NCBI GenBank assembly: GCA_015065505.1
Contig: SVQE01000023.1
Location: 1 to 36,930, forward strand
Reading direction: 5' to 3'
Source of the DNA: Oscillospiraceae bacterium
GTDB lineage: Bacteria > Bacillota > Clostridia > Oscillospirales > Acutalibacteraceae
Length of the DNA stretch: 36,930 nucleotides
Part shown: positions 1-10,974 of the stretch, piece after piece
Layout: each line of letters opens with the position of its first letter
How positions within the stretch are numbered: position 1 is the stretch's first letter
Notes under the pieces: model-generated
Databases searched by the model: none
What the model was told of the DNA's origin: nothing
What the model saw: only the letters and a program-made list of their open reading frames with translations
Made by a program: the position numbers and the translations under genes

Positions 1-2899
1 CGTCACCGCCGAAGATGAACTGATACTTCTTAGCAGCGTAGTCTGCATCCTTGAGGAAGTCCTCAGCAGCAGCCTTAGCGTCGCCTTCAAGATTTGCATT
101 TTCGATAGCTGCGATAAGAGCCTTAGCATCTGCTTCGTTCTTAGCGCCGTCTTCATAAGTTGCAAGCCAAGCGTCTGCCTCTGCAATGCCTGCTTCTGAA
201 AGTGTTGCAGCGTCTGCAGCAAGTCTTTCACGAATCTGCTTCTGAGCAAGATACATACCGTAACCGAACTCAGCGTTATCCTCGAAGAGTGAGTTAGACC
301 AAGCAGGACCGTGACCGTTCTTATCTACAGTGTAAGGAGTTGAAGGAGCAGAACCACCCCAGATTGATGAACAACCTGTTGCGTTTGCAATATACATCTT
401 GTCGCCGTAGAGCTGAGTAACAAGCTTAGCATAAGGAGTTTCGCCGCAGCCTGCGCATGCGCCTGAGAACTCAAGATAGGGCTTCTTGTACTGAACGCCG
501 ATAAGAGTGTTCATAGCAACATTTGCCTTAACAGGTGTGTCAACAAGTGCATCGAATGCCTTCTGTGAGTCAAGCTGTGAAGCGATGGGCTTCATTGTGA
601 GCGACTTAGTGGGGCAAACATGCGCGCAAGAGCCGCAGCCTGTGCAGTCAAGTGCTGAAATAATAAGTGAATATTTGAAACCTGTGTTCTTCGGAACCTT
701 AAGGTCTACCATCTTTGTTCCTTCGGGAGCTGCAGCAGCCTCTGCCTCGTCAAGAGCAACGGGACGGATAACAGCGTGAGGACAAACCATTGAACATCTG
801 TTACACTGAGCGCACTTCTCTGCTTCCCATTCGGGAACATTGATTGCAACGCCTCTCTTCTCGAATGCAGCAGAACCCTGAGGATAAACGCCGTCAGCGC
901 TGTCAAGGAATGCAGAAACGGGAAGGTCGTCACCGTGAAGTCTGCCAACGGGATCAAGAATGTTCTTAACGAACTTCTTCATCTCTTCTCTGTCTGTATT
1001 AATTTCAAGCTCAGCAGCATCGTCAACAGCATCCTTCCATGAAGCAGGAACGTCGATTTTAACAACTTCCTTAGAACCTCTGTCGATACCGTTGCAGTTA
1101 GAGTTAACGATTGCCTCGCCCTTCTTAGAGAACTTTGCAACAACCTTTTCCTTCATATAGCCGATTGCTTCGTCAACGGGAAGAATTCCGCTGATGGTGA
1201 AGAATGCAGACTGAAGAATTGTTGAAGCACGGCCGGGAAGACCAACCTCTTCAGCAATCTTGATACCGTTGATAGTATAAAGATTGATATCGTTTTCAGC
1301 AATGTATCTCTTCATCTTAGCAGGAAGGTTTGCATCGAGCTCTTCGGGGCTCCAGATGCAGTTAAGAAGGAAGGTTCCGCCGGGAAGAAGGTCCTGAACC
1401 ATATCATACTTATTAACGTATGAAGGATTGTGGCAAGCTACAAAGTTTGCCTTATTGATAAGGTAGGTTGATGTAATCGGTGATGAACCGAAACGAAGGT
1501 GAGAAACAGTGATACCGCCCGATTTCTTTGAGTCATAGAAGAAATAACCCTGAGCGTACATATCAGTGTGGTCACCGATAATCTTGATTGAGTCTTTGTT
1601 AGCACCAACTGTACCGTCCGAGCCAAGACCCCAGAACTTACAGGAGGTTGTTCCTGCAGGTGTTGTGTCGGGAGTTTCGGTAATCGGAAGTGAAAGATTT
1701 GTAACGTCATCCTCGATTGAAAGAACGAATTCCTTCTTCGGCTCGGGAGCATTCATATTAGCATAAACTGCGATAACATGAGCAGGAAGAGTATCCTTTG
1801 AACCAAGACCGTAACGTCCGCCGAAAACGGGAACCTGGTCGAACTTTGTTCCTCTGAGAGCTGCAACAACATCAAGGTAAAGCGGCTCGCCGAGTGAACC
1901 GGGCTCTTTAGTTCTGTCGATAACAGAAATGCTCTTAACTGTTTCGGGAATTGCGTTAACAAGGTGAGAAGCTGAGAACGGTCTGTAAAGATGAACGCAA
2001 ACCATACCAACCTTTTCGCCTCTTGCATTGAGGAAGTCAACAGTTTCTTTAATTGTGTCGCAAACAGAACCCATAGCGATGATAACTCTGTCTGCATCAG
2101 CAACTCCGTAGTAGTTGAAGAGCTGATAGTTTGTTCCGAGTTTCTCGTTTACTTTGCCGAGATACATTTCGGTTGCTGCAACAGCATCGTTATAATATCT
2201 GTTACAAGCTTCTCTGTGCTGGAAGAAGATGTCTGAGTTTTCAGCAGAACCGCGAAGAACGGGGCGCTCGGGATTGAGTGCTCTCTTTCTGAAATCAGCA
2301 ACATCCTGCATATCGATTAACTCTCTGAGGTCTTCATAATCCCATGTTTCAATCTTCTGAACTTCGTGAGAAGTACGGAAACCGTCGAAGAAATGAAGGA
2401 AGGGAACTCTGCTCTTAAGAGTTGCAAGGTGTGAAACAGCACCGAGGTCCATAACCTCCTGAACGTTTGCAGAACACATCATTGCATAACCTGTCTGACG
2501 GCAAGCCATAACGTCTGAATGGTCGCCGAAGATGTTAAGCGCATGAGTTGAAACGCAACGAGCGGAAACATGGATAACACTGGGAATAAGCTCACCGGCA
2601 ATCTTATACATATTGGGAATCATAAGTAAAAGACCCTGTGAAGCGGTGTATGTTGTGGTTAATGCACCAGCTGAAAGTGAACCGTGAACAGCACCTGCTG
2701 CACCTGCTTCAGATTCAAGCTCTGCAACCTTAACGGTTTGTCCGAAAAGGTTCTTTACTCCCTTAGCTGCCATAGCGTCTGTTTCTTCAGCCATGGGTGA
2801 CGAAGGAGTAATAGGATAGATAGCAGCAACTTCGGTAAACGCATAGCTCACGTGAGCCGCAGCACTGTTACCATCCATGGTTTTCTTTGTTCTAGCCAT
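1..2899 (-). CDS. nifJ: pyruvate:ferredoxin (flavodoxin) oxidoreductase, partial (C-terminus beyond window start)
   Basis: Minus-strand open frame from ATG at 2899 (MARTKKTMDGNSAAAHVSYAFTEVAAIYPITPSSPMAEETDAMAAKG...) with ferredoxin motifs CAQCNRCSMVCPH and CTGCGSCAHVCP; RBS AGGAGG upstream. Missing from the ORF track because it runs off the edge. Confidence 0.96.
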   Translation of the reverse strand, partial: MARTKKTMDGNSAAAHVSYAFTEVAAIYPITPSSPMAEETDAMAAKGVKNLFGQTVKVAELESEAGAAGAVHGSLSAGALTTTYTASQGLLLMIPNMYKIAGELIPSVIHVSARCVSTHALNIFGDHSDVMACRQTGYAMMCSANVQEVMDLGAVSHLATLKSRVPFLHFFDGFRTSHEVQKIETWDYEDLRELIDMQDVADFRKRALNPERPVLRGSAENSDIFFQHREACNRYYNDAVAATEMYLGKVNEKLGTNYQLFNYYGVADADRVIIAMGSVCDTIKETVDFLNARGEKVGMVCVHLYRPFSASHLVNAIPETVKSISVIDRTKEPGSLGEPLYLDVVAALRGTKFDQVPVFGGRYGLGSKDTLPAHVIAVYANMNAPEPKKEFVLSIEDDVTNLSLPITETPDTTPAGTTSCKFWGLGSDGTVGANKDSIKIIGDHTDMYAQGYFFYDSKKSGGITVSHLRFGSSPITSTYLINKANFVACHNPSYVNKYDMVQDLLPGGTFLLNCIWSPEELDANLPAKMKRYIAENDINLYTINGIKIAEEVGLPGRASTILQSAFFTISGILPVDEAIGYMKEKVVAKFSKKGEAIVNSNCNGIDRGSKEVVKIDVPASWKDAVDDAAELEINTDREEMKKFVKNILDPVGRLHGDDLPVSAFLDSADGVYPQGSAAFEKRGVAINVPEWEAEKCAQCNRCSMVCPHAVIRPVALDEAEAAAAPEGTKMVDLKVPKNTGFKYSLIISALDCTGCGSCAHVCPTKSLTMKPIASQLDSQKAFDALVDTPVKANVAMNTLIGVQYKKPYLEFSGACAGCGETPYAKLVTQLYGDKMYIANATGCSSIWGGSAPSTPYTVDKNGHGPAWSNSLFEDNAEFGYGMYLAQKQIRERLAADAATLSEAGIAEADAWLATYEDGAKNEADAKALIAAIENANLEGDAKAAAEDFLKDADYAAKKYQFIFGGD

Positions 2900-2969
2900 T
2901 GGATTTTTCCTCCTGTGAAAAAATGTAAAAAATAACGTTATTAGTACATTTCCCAATATACCGTTTAGT

Positions 2970-2998
2970 ATTATAACAAATAAGAGCAGTAATTTCAA
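2970..2998 (-). promoter_or_regulatory. sigma-A type promoter for nifJ
   Basis: Minus strand TTGAAA (2998-2993), 17-nt spacer, TATAAT (2975-2970), upstream of nifJ ATG. Confidence 0.65.
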
Positions 2999-3070
2999 TA
3001 AAAAAATATGTAAATAAGCATATTAAATAAAAAGGCTGAATAAAATGAGAAGTCTATTCATTCACCGAAA

Positions 3071-3128
3071 ATATAATTGGAGCGAAGCGACCCGAAATTC
3101 GTAATTCGTAATTCCTAATTCGTAATTA
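3071..3128. repeat. intergenic heptad repeat module: core GGAGCGAAGCGACCCGA plus five heptads
   Basis: GAAATTC-GTAATTC-GTAATTC-CTAATTC-GTAATTA (3094-3128), exact 7-nt period; core shared with other intergenic regions of this window. Confidence 0.85.
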
Positions 3129-3158
3129 AAAACGCGGTTGGAATAACCAACCGCGTCT
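3126..3158 (-). terminator. rho-independent terminator of htrA operon
   Basis: ACGCGGTTGG / CCAACCGCGT stem (3132-3141 / 3147-3156) followed on the minus strand by a T-run. Confidence 0.8.
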
Positions 3159-3163
3159 TTGTT

Positions 3164-4708
3164 TTATTCTTTGCTTTCAATAAGCTTGCATTTAACTTCA
3201 AATATCTTAAGTGAATTGTTTTCAATTCTCGCAATAGAAAGTGTAACGGTGTCGCCCGGGTCTTTCTTTGAAAGAGCCGAGGTCATAACATCGGTTGATG
3301 TTAAGGTTTTTCCGTCAACTGCAACAATCATATCATACTGTTTAACATTCTTGGATGCGAGGTCGGATTCGCTCTCGATGGTCTGAATAACCATTGTTCC
3401 CTCTGCATTCTTAAAGCCCTTATCTGCAAGTGCATCAAGAATTGCCGAAGCGCTGTTGTAGTTTGCAAGAGTGTTATACTCAATGCCTATCTTAGCTCTT
3501 CCTGCAACATAGCCGTTTTTAATCAGTGAGTTTGCAGTGCTTACAGCTGTTTTGCTCGGAACTGCAAAGCCCATTCCCTCATAATCGGTTGAAGCGATTT
3601 TTGAAGAATTTATTCCGATAACCTGACCCTGCATATTGAAAAGCGCACCGCCCGAGTTACCGGGGTTGATTGCAGCGTCTACCTGAATACATTCGGTGCT
3701 GTAGCCGATTTGCGATGAAACAGGAACATCAAGAGCCGAAACAATGCCCTTTGTTACGCTGTTTTTGAAGGTAAGTCCGCCGGGGCAGCCGATTGCAATG
3801 CATTCCTCGCCCACTTCAATATCCTCGCTGTCGCCGAATTCTGCAACATTGAGTCCGCTTGCATTGATAACAAGTACGCCGATATCGGTCTGGCTGTCGA
3901 AGCCAACCATCTCTGCTTCGTATTCATCGTCATTATCAAGGGTTACGGTGAATGCATCGCCGTCAGAAATAACGTGAGCGCAGGTCATAATGTAGGTTTT
4001 GCCGTTTGATTCGCTCATTATAACGCCCGAGCCCTCGCCCGAAGCAACCTTTTCATCGGAGCCCGAAGCTGAGCCGTAGTTATAGAAATAGCTGTATGAA
4101 TTCTGCTGTGTGTAAACGGTTATTCCCACGCAGGAGCTCTTTGTTTTTTCAACAACGCCTGCTACTGTTAAATTGCCGTTACTGTCCTCTTTTTCAGCCT
4201 CTTCGCTGCCAACAATCTCGGCTACCGCATCGCCGTTTGATGAGTTGCTGCTATTATCGTCCTCATCATCAGAACTGCTCTGCGACTGACTTGAGCTGCT
4301 GCTGTTTGAATCATCCTTATCAAGATTTCCGCTTGATGCAATCATTACGCCTAAAACACCAACAATGGCACACACGATAACAAGACCTATTATCCATGCT
4401 AAAGCATTGTTCTTTTTCGGCGGTTTCTCAGATTTCTGAGGCGAAGTTATCTGGGGCTCAACAAAAACCTGTGGCTGCGGCGGCTGAACCGGCGGTCTCT
4501 GCGGCGGCTGAGGCGGCTGAAAAGGCGGTCTCTGTTGCTGCTGAGGCTGTGCCTGAACAGGTGTTGGCTGAGGAGGCGGAGTCTGATTGCCCGAAGGGGC
4601 AAATCTCTGCGGCTCGCCCGGCTGTGTCGGCGGAACATAAAAACCGCCAACAGGTGTGTTGTTATTCTGTTCATTGTTGCCGTTAATATTGTTATTAAAA
4701 TCGTCCAT
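3164..4708 (-). CDS. HtrA-like trypsin-like serine protease with Pro/Gln-rich N-terminus, one TM and PDZ domain
   Basis: TCAHVI, TDIGVLVI, GNSGGALFN catalytic motifs; TM AWIIGLVIVCAIVGVLGVMIA; C-terminal PDZ-like region. Confidence 0.92.
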   Translation of the reverse strand: MDDFNNNINGNNEQNNNTPVGGFYVPPTQPGEPQRFAPSGNQTPPPQPTPVQAQPQQQQRPPFQPPQPPQRPPVQPPQPQVFVEPQITSPQKSEKPPKKNNALAWIIGLVIVCAIVGVLGVMIASSGNLDKDDSNSSSSSQSQSSSDDEDDNSSNSSNGDAVAEIVGSEEAEKEDSNGNLTVAGVVEKTKSSCVGITVYTQQNSYSYFYNYGSASGSDEKVASGEGSGVIMSESNGKTYIMTCAHVISDGDAFTVTLDNDDEYEAEMVGFDSQTDIGVLVINASGLNVAEFGDSEDIEVGEECIAIGCPGGLTFKNSVTKGIVSALDVPVSSQIGYSTECIQVDAAINPGNSGGALFNMQGQVIGINSSKIASTDYEGMGFAVPSKTAVSTANSLIKNGYVAGRAKIGIEYNTLANYNSASAILDALADKGFKNAEGTMVIQTIESESDLASKNVKQYDMIVAVDGKTLTSTDVMTSALSKKDPGDTVTLSIARIENNSLKIFEVKCKLIESKE

Positions 4709-4751
4709 ATTATGTTCTCCTTATAGTCTGTTAGTCTGTCACGGCTTGTAA

Positions 4752-6254
4752 CTATTTTGCTTTAGGAAGTGTGAAAACAAATTCAGCTTCGTTCGGATTA
4801 TCCGATTTAGCATAAATTCTTCCGCCGTGCATTTCAACTATCATTTTTACTATATAAAGCCCTAAGCCTGCGCCTTTTGCGTCGAGACTTCTGGATTTAT
4901 CAACCTTGTAAAATCTTTCAAATACTCTTGAAAGCTCGGATTCATCAATTCCCTCTCCGCTGTTTTTAATTGTTACCTGAACAAAATCGCCGCTATCCAG
5001 CAGAGAAATATCAATATATCCGTTTTCATTTGTGAATTTAACCGCATTATCAAATATATTGTATATAACCTGATAAATCATATCCGTATCAGCATTAACA
5101 CGGTGCGGTTTTGCATCATCAAGCCCTCTTATTTCAATATTCTTTTTTTCTATTTTCTGCTCGAAGGTTAAAAGAATATGAATTATCTGGTCTGTGATGT
5201 TATAATTTTTCGGTTTCATCTCAAAATCGCCCGATTCCATCTTGCTCATATTGAGCATTGCAACAACCAGACGCGAAAGGCGCCTAACCTCATCGCTTAC
5301 GATTTTAAGATAATAATCCTGCTTATCCTTCGGAATAGTGCCGTCAAGCATTCCGTCGATGAAGCCAGCTATTGATGTCATCGGTGTTTTAAGCTCGTGC
5401 GAAACATTCGCAACGAAGGAACGCCTTGAATTTTCAAGCTTATCGAGCGCATCCGCCATCTCGTTGAAGGCGTAGCCCAAATCCGCAAGCTCATCGTTGC
5501 TGTTGATTTTAACTCTGTAGGAAAAATCGCCGACTGCAAACTGCTTTGCCGCAGCGCTCATCTGCTGAAGCGGCGTTACCATTCGCTTTGTTAAAATCCA
5601 AATCATTATAAATCCTGCAAGCAGGCAGACAACCGCAACGCTTACAAAGATTTTTAAAACAGTGCTTACGATTTCGCTTGTGCCCGATTCAACCGTTGCA
5701 AAAACAGAGCCGATAATATCGCTTGTTCCGTGAGCATAGGTCGGGGCGTATATCGCGGTGCCAACAACATAGTGCTCTTTATCGTCTATGTTGATAACCG
5801 CCATTGCCTCGCCGTCCTCATAAACGCGCTGAATAAGGTTATCATCAACCTTAAAGCTTGAATGCTCGGTGCAAACCATTGATGCATCGTAGTAGGGCGA
5901 AATTCCGACCTGCTCTTTGCAGAGAATTATTTTGCCCTCGTTATCGCAAACAAAAACATCGGATTCAATGCAGTTTGAAACAACCAGAAGCGATTCGCAT
6001 ATAACCTCTTTTTCATATGAATAGCTTGCATTCATATTATTAACAATCAGGGTTGAGGAAACGCTGTTTGCAATGGACTGCGTGTTTTCTTTGAGCAGCT
6101 TTGTTTTTTCGTCAACCGAATACTTGTTAACGAAAATCAGAAGCGCTGTTCCGAGCACGGCAAAGGTTATAAGAAAAATAGAAGCAAACATTATGAAATA
6201 ACTGACAAAAATGTTGCTTCTTTTCCTCTTTCTTTTCAATCCGGAAATAGCCAT
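4752..6254 (-). CDS. sensor histidine kinase (two TM, HAMP, HisKA, HATPase)
   Basis: FVANVSHELKTPMTSIAGFIDG H-box; FDNAVKFTNENG N-box; GAGLGLYIVKMIVEMHGG G-box. Confidence 0.95.
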   Translation of the reverse strand: MAISGLKRKRKRSNIFVSYFIMFASIFLITFAVLGTALLIFVNKYSVDEKTKLLKENTQSIANSVSSTLIVNNMNASYSYEKEVICESLLVVSNCIESDVFVCDNEGKIILCKEQVGISPYYDASMVCTEHSSFKVDDNLIQRVYEDGEAMAVINIDDKEHYVVGTAIYAPTYAHGTSDIIGSVFATVESGTSEIVSTVLKIFVSVAVVCLLAGFIMIWILTKRMVTPLQQMSAAAKQFAVGDFSYRVKINSNDELADLGYAFNEMADALDKLENSRRSFVANVSHELKTPMTSIAGFIDGMLDGTIPKDKQDYYLKIVSDEVRRLSRLVVAMLNMSKMESGDFEMKPKNYNITDQIIHILLTFEQKIEKKNIEIRGLDDAKPHRVNADTDMIYQVIYNIFDNAVKFTNENGYIDISLLDSGDFVQVTIKNSGEGIDESELSRVFERFYKVDKSRSLDAKGAGLGLYIVKMIVEMHGGRIYAKSDNPNEAEFVFTLPKAK

Positions 6255-6274
6255 TTTACACTGTTATTCCTCAA

Positions 6275-6970
6275 TTAGTCTTTTGTTTCAAACTTATATC
6301 CAACGCCCCAAACGGTTTTGAGCGCCCACTTATCCGAAACGCCCTCAAGCTTTTCACGAAGGCGCTTAACATGAACGTCAACCGTTCTTGAATCGCCGTA
6401 GTAATCAAAGCCCCAAACCTCGTCAAGAAGCTGGTCACGGGTATAAACTCTGTTCGGATTTGATGCGAAATGATAGATGAGCTCAAGCTCTTTGGGAGGT
6501 GTGTCAACTGCAACACCCTTAACCTTCATTTCATAGTTTGTGATATTTATTTCAAGATTATCGTAAATAACAACCTTCTTTTCGGTTTCCTTGCTGTCGC
6601 TGTCGTCCTTCGTTCTTCTTAAAACGGCTTTAATTCTTGCCATAACCTCTTTTGCATCAAAGGGCTTAACAACATAGTCGTCTGCGCCGAGCTCAAGACC
6701 GAGAACCTTATCAAAGGTTTCGCCCTTTGCAGTGAGCATAATAATGGGTGTTGAAGAGGTTTTTCTGATTTCTCTGCAAACCTGCCAGCCGTCCATTTTA
6801 GGAAGCATAATATCAAGCAAAACCAAATCGGGGGTTTTGCCGAGGAAGGTGTTAACAGCCTCCTGACCGTCGTTAGCTATAAAAACTGTATAGCCTTCGT
6901 TTTCAAGATATAATTTCAGCAATTCACATATGTTGAGGTCGTCGTCTACAACAAGTATTTTATCTGCCAT
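6275..6970 (-). CDS. OmpR/PhoB-family response regulator
   Basis: MADKILVVDDDLNICELLKLYLENEGY...DLVLLDIMLP...TRDQLLDEVWGFDYYGDSRTVDVHVKRLREKL; ATG at 6970 with AAAGGATG RBS preferred over the 7039 ORF start. Confidence 0.95.
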   Translation of the reverse strand: MADKILVVDDDLNICELLKLYLENEGYTVFIANDGQEAVNTFLGKTPDLVLLDIMLPKMDGWQVCREIRKTSSTPIIMLTAKGETFDKVLGLELGADDYVVKPFDAKEVMARIKAVLRRTKDDSDSKETEKKVVIYDNLEINITNYEMKVKGVAVDTPPKELELIYHFASNPNRVYTRDQLLDEVWGFDYYGDSRTVDVHVKRLREKLEGVSDKWALKTVWGVGYKFETKD

Positions 6971-7082
6971 TGGTTTTTCATCCTTTCTTTTTGCTATTAT
7001 CAAAAGGCTTGCGCCCTGATTTTTGATGTATTCTATCACCTGTTTTTGAACGGGTGATTAATAGACAATTATTTTTCTTTAA

Positions 7083-8303
7083 CTAATCTTTTACCATTTT
7101 TTTGCTTGATTCAAGATAGTCGATATACTGCTTTGCACAGCGCGGCGAGCGTCCGCCCCTGCGCCTTGCCCATTGCTCCGCGCCGCTTAGCAAATCCTCT
7201 TCATCAAAGGAAAAGCTCCTGTCCTGCGCGATTTTTAAAACAATATCAAGATAGTCGTTTTTATCGGGATTCATAAAGTTTATCGCAAGCCCGAATCTGT
7301 CTGAAAGCGAAAGTTCCTCCTGAATTGTGTCGCTCATATGAACATCGTTTTCCCTGTCTGTGAAATTTTCTTTAACAAGGTGGCGCCTGTTTGAGGTTGC
7401 ATAGATAACCGCGTTTTCCTCTCTTTTTGAAAGAGTTCCCTCAAGCGCCGCTTTAAGCTCTGAAAAAGAATCCTCTTTTTTGTCGAAGCTTAAATCATCA
7501 ATGAATATGATAAACTTCATCGGGTTATCAAAAAGCTTATCCCTTATCAGAGTTAAATCGCTGATGTCGCCCTTTGATATTTCAACAATTCTCAGTCCCC
7601 TGCTCTTATATTCATTCAGTATGGCGTGAACGGTTGAGCTTTTGCCCGTTCCCCTGTCGCCGTAAAGAAGAACATTGTTTGCAGGGAAGCCTGCAAGAAA
7701 CGCCAGCGTGTTTTCAACAACCTGCTCCCTCTGCCTGTCGTAATTCTTCAAATCGGTAAGCCTGATTTTATCAACCGAGGCAATCGGTGAAAAATCGCCG
7801 TTTTTCCACGAGAAAGCCGAGTATTTTGCAAAAACGCCCCAGCCGTTTTCCTCGTGATAGGAAATAAGCGCGTCAACGCTGTTTTTCCAGCTTGATTCAA
7901 GCGGATAAATCGCCTTGCCCGTTTCCCAGTCGGGAAGTGAACTCAGGATTTCGCGGTTTGAATCGGTCAGAAAATCGCTCTTTCTGATTTCGCTTACGGC
8001 TTCAAGCTTTTCAAGGTCGCTTTCGGCGCATCTGATTAAAACCTCCGAAACGCCGCCGTTTTTATTTGACGCTGCGGCTCTCGTGAAAGCGTTATCGTTA
8101 AAAACTATGAGCTCGCTGATATAATGCTTAAGCGAATCGCCGTTTTTAGTCAAAGCATTGATGAACTCTGCACAGCACTTGAAAACCTCTTCATTTCCGG
8201 CATTTTCAAGCAGGCAGCGCAGCTTTGAAACAACCTCATCCTCTTTAACATTATACACGCAAAGTGAATCGATATAAAATTTCAGCTTTTTTATTTTATC
8301 CAT
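7083..8303 (-). CDS. DUF815-type AAA ATP-binding protein
   Basis: Walker A LLYGDRGTGKSSTVHAIL, Walker B FIIFIDDLSF, ATSNRRHLV; family recognised from overall pattern. Confidence 0.85.
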   Translation of the reverse strand: MDKIKKLKFYIDSLCVYNVKEDEVVSKLRCLLENAGNEEVFKCCAEFINALTKNGDSLKHYISELIVFNDNAFTRAAASNKNGGVSEVLIRCAESDLEKLEAVSEIRKSDFLTDSNREILSSLPDWETGKAIYPLESSWKNSVDALISYHEENGWGVFAKYSAFSWKNGDFSPIASVDKIRLTDLKNYDRQREQVVENTLAFLAGFPANNVLLYGDRGTGKSSTVHAILNEYKSRGLRIVEISKGDISDLTLIRDKLFDNPMKFIIFIDDLSFDKKEDSFSELKAALEGTLSKREENAVIYATSNRRHLVKENFTDRENDVHMSDTIQEELSLSDRFGLAINFMNPDKNDYLDIVLKIAQDRSFSFDEEDLLSGAEQWARRRGGRSPRCAKQYIDYLESSKKMVKD

Positions 8304-8568
8304 AACAAAACCTTTTTTTCAGCCGTTTAAGCCAAATCGGCGCTTTGGGCTGTTTTTAAATTACTTTGCCATAGTGTAATTTTATACCATTTGTTCACAA
8401 TTTACAATACAAAAATAGAATTCTTATATTAAATGAAGATTAAATACCGCAAATTACACAAATTTTAGTTATTTCTAATCAATTTCCCAATCAATTTTTT
8501 TACATTTTGTTGCAAATAACACTTGCAATATAATGTTAAGAGAATTATAATATTACACGTTCAAATAA

Positions 8569-9717
<1,149 letters not shown>

Positions 9718-9719
9718 AA

Positions 9720-9754
9720 AAATTCTTCCGACTCGCAAGAGTCGGAATTTTTTT
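9720..9754 (+). terminator. ilvC rho-independent terminator
   Basis: TTCCGACTC GCAA GAGTCGGAA then TTTTTTT (9726-9754). Confidence 0.9.
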
Positions 9755-9765
9755 ATTTCTCTGCA

Positions 9766-9936
9766 AATTGTGATTTGTCGAGCCCTTTGGGCTCGCAAAT
9801 CACAATTAAGTGGTCAGTGGTCGGTGGTCAGTGGTCAGTATTTGGTGCTGCGCACGGCAACTATATAACTGGGCACTGTCCACTGGTCACTGGTCACTAA
9901 ATTATGATTTATCGCCTCAGCGATAAATCATAATTT
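9766..9936. repeat. composite element, copy 1: hairpin A - heptads - hairpin B
   Basis: Hairpin A AATTGTGATTTGTCGAGCCC TTT GGGCTCGCAAATCACAATT (9766-9807); interior GGTCAGT-GGTCGGT-GGTCAGT-GGTCAGT ... ACTGTCC-ACTGGTC-ACTGGTC; hairpin B, perfect 17-bp stem AAATTATGATTTATCGC CTCA GCGATAAATCATAATTT (9899-9936). Confidence 0.9.
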
Positions 9937-9952
9937 ATATATTTGTCTAATA

Positions 9953-9981
9953 TTGACATTAAAACCACTCTGTTATATAAT
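9953..9981 (+). promoter_or_regulatory. consensus sigma-A promoter of larB
   Basis: TTGACA (9953-9958), 17-nt spacer, TATAAT (9976-9981). Confidence 0.85.
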
Positions 9982-10013
9982 TTTATCATATTATATATGT
10001 TTCGGTGGTTTTT

Positions 10014-10757
10014 ATGGAAAACGAAATTAAGGTTCTGCTTGAAGGTGTTAAAAACGGAAGCGTTTCGGTTGACGAAGCGTTGCTTAAAATCAAGGCGCAG
10101 CCGTTTGAGGATATAGATTTTGCAAAGATTGATTTTCACAGAAGCGCCCGTCAGGGCACGGGTGAAATTATCTATTGCGAGAGCAAAACAGCCGCTCAGA
10201 TTAATGCCATTATTGAAGCAATGCTTAAAAACAATCAACAAAGAATTCTTTTAACAAGGCTGAGCGCGGATAAGGCAAACGAGCTGAAATGCGAATTTGA
10301 AACAAAATATTATCCCGAGGCGGGAATCGGCATTATCGGCGGTTTTCCCGAGGTTAAAAGCGAGGGAAAAATTCTTGTTGCAACGGGCGGAACAAGCGAT
10401 GTTCCCGTTGCCGAGGAAGCGGCTTTAACCGCAGAATTCTTAGGTAATGATGTAATCAGGCTCTACGATGTCGGCGTTGCAGGGCTTCACAGACTGCTTT
10501 CCCACCTTGATGAAATTATGAGTGCATCGGTTATTATTGCAATAGCAGGAATGGAAGGCGCGCTTGCAAGCGTTATCGGCGGACTTGCAGACTGCCCCGT
10601 TATCGCAGTTCCGACAAGCGTTGGCTACGGCTCATCGTTTGAAGGGCTGTCGGCTCTGCTTTCAATGCTTAATTCCTGTGCAAGCGGCGTTTCGGTTGTT
10701 AATATTGATAACGGCTTCGGCGCAGGATATATATCTAATATGATAAATAAACATTAA
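10014..10757 (+). CDS. larB: LarB, nickel pincer cofactor biosynthesis (NaAD carboxylase)
   Basis: FHRSARQGTGEIIYCESKT..., LVATGGTSDVPVAEEAALTAEFLG, YDVGVAGLHRLL, GMEGALASVIGGLADCPVIAVPTSVGYG: PurE-like LarB motifs. Confidence 0.93.
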   Translation: MENEIKVLLEGVKNGSVSVDEALLKIKAQPFEDIDFAKIDFHRSARQGTGEIIYCESKTAAQINAIIEAMLKNNQQRILLTRLSADKANELKCEFETKYYPEAGIGIIGGFPEVKSEGKILVATGGTSDVPVAEEAALTAEFLGNDVIRLYDVGVAGLHRLLSHLDEIMSASVIIAIAGMEGALASVIGGLADCPVIAVPTSVGYGSSFEGLSALLSMLNSCASGVSVVNIDNGFGAGYISNMINKH

Positions 10758-10880
10758 TTACTAATGACTAATGACGAATTTCGGGGCTTGCAGCCGGCTA
10801 TTATAATCGGAGCGAAGCGACCCGACAACTTGGAGCTCGGCACTCGGAACTCGAAACTTCACTAACCACTTATTAACAAG
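10758..10880. repeat. heptad repeat module between larB and larC (first)
   Basis: TTACTAA-TGACTAA-TGACGAA; core CTTGCAGCCGGCTATTATAATCGGAGCGAAGCGACCCGA; CAACTTG-GAGCTCG-GCACTCG-GAACTCG-AAACTTC; ends with CACTAACCACTTATTAACAAG. Confidence 0.85.
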
Positions 10881-10974
10881 AGAAGAGTTCGTTTCATTCA
10901 TCCGCTATTGTAACAACGGCGTTATTGCAACGGCGCGTCGAGGGCGTCGCGCCCTACAAATTTGTAATTCAAAG

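Noticed and set aside
507-2236. ORFs 507-779, 960-1160, 1566-1766, 1991-2236 (+) and 706-957, 1438-1752, 1753-2103 (-)
   Set aside because: All lie within the continuous nifJ frame on the minus strand; they are alternative-frame artefacts.
2931-2942. AATAACGTTATT palindrome before nifJ as a Rex-type redox operator
   Set aside because: Does not match the TTGTTAA-N6-TTAACAA Rex pattern; too short and AT-rich to claim.
4396-4726. Ala/Arg-rich ORFs opposite the HtrA N-terminus
   Set aside because: Antisense of the Pro/Gln-rich low-complexity region.
9909-10241. 110-aa minus-strand ORF overlapping larB start
   Set aside because: Covers hairpin B, the consensus promoter and the larB 5' end; no independent coding support.
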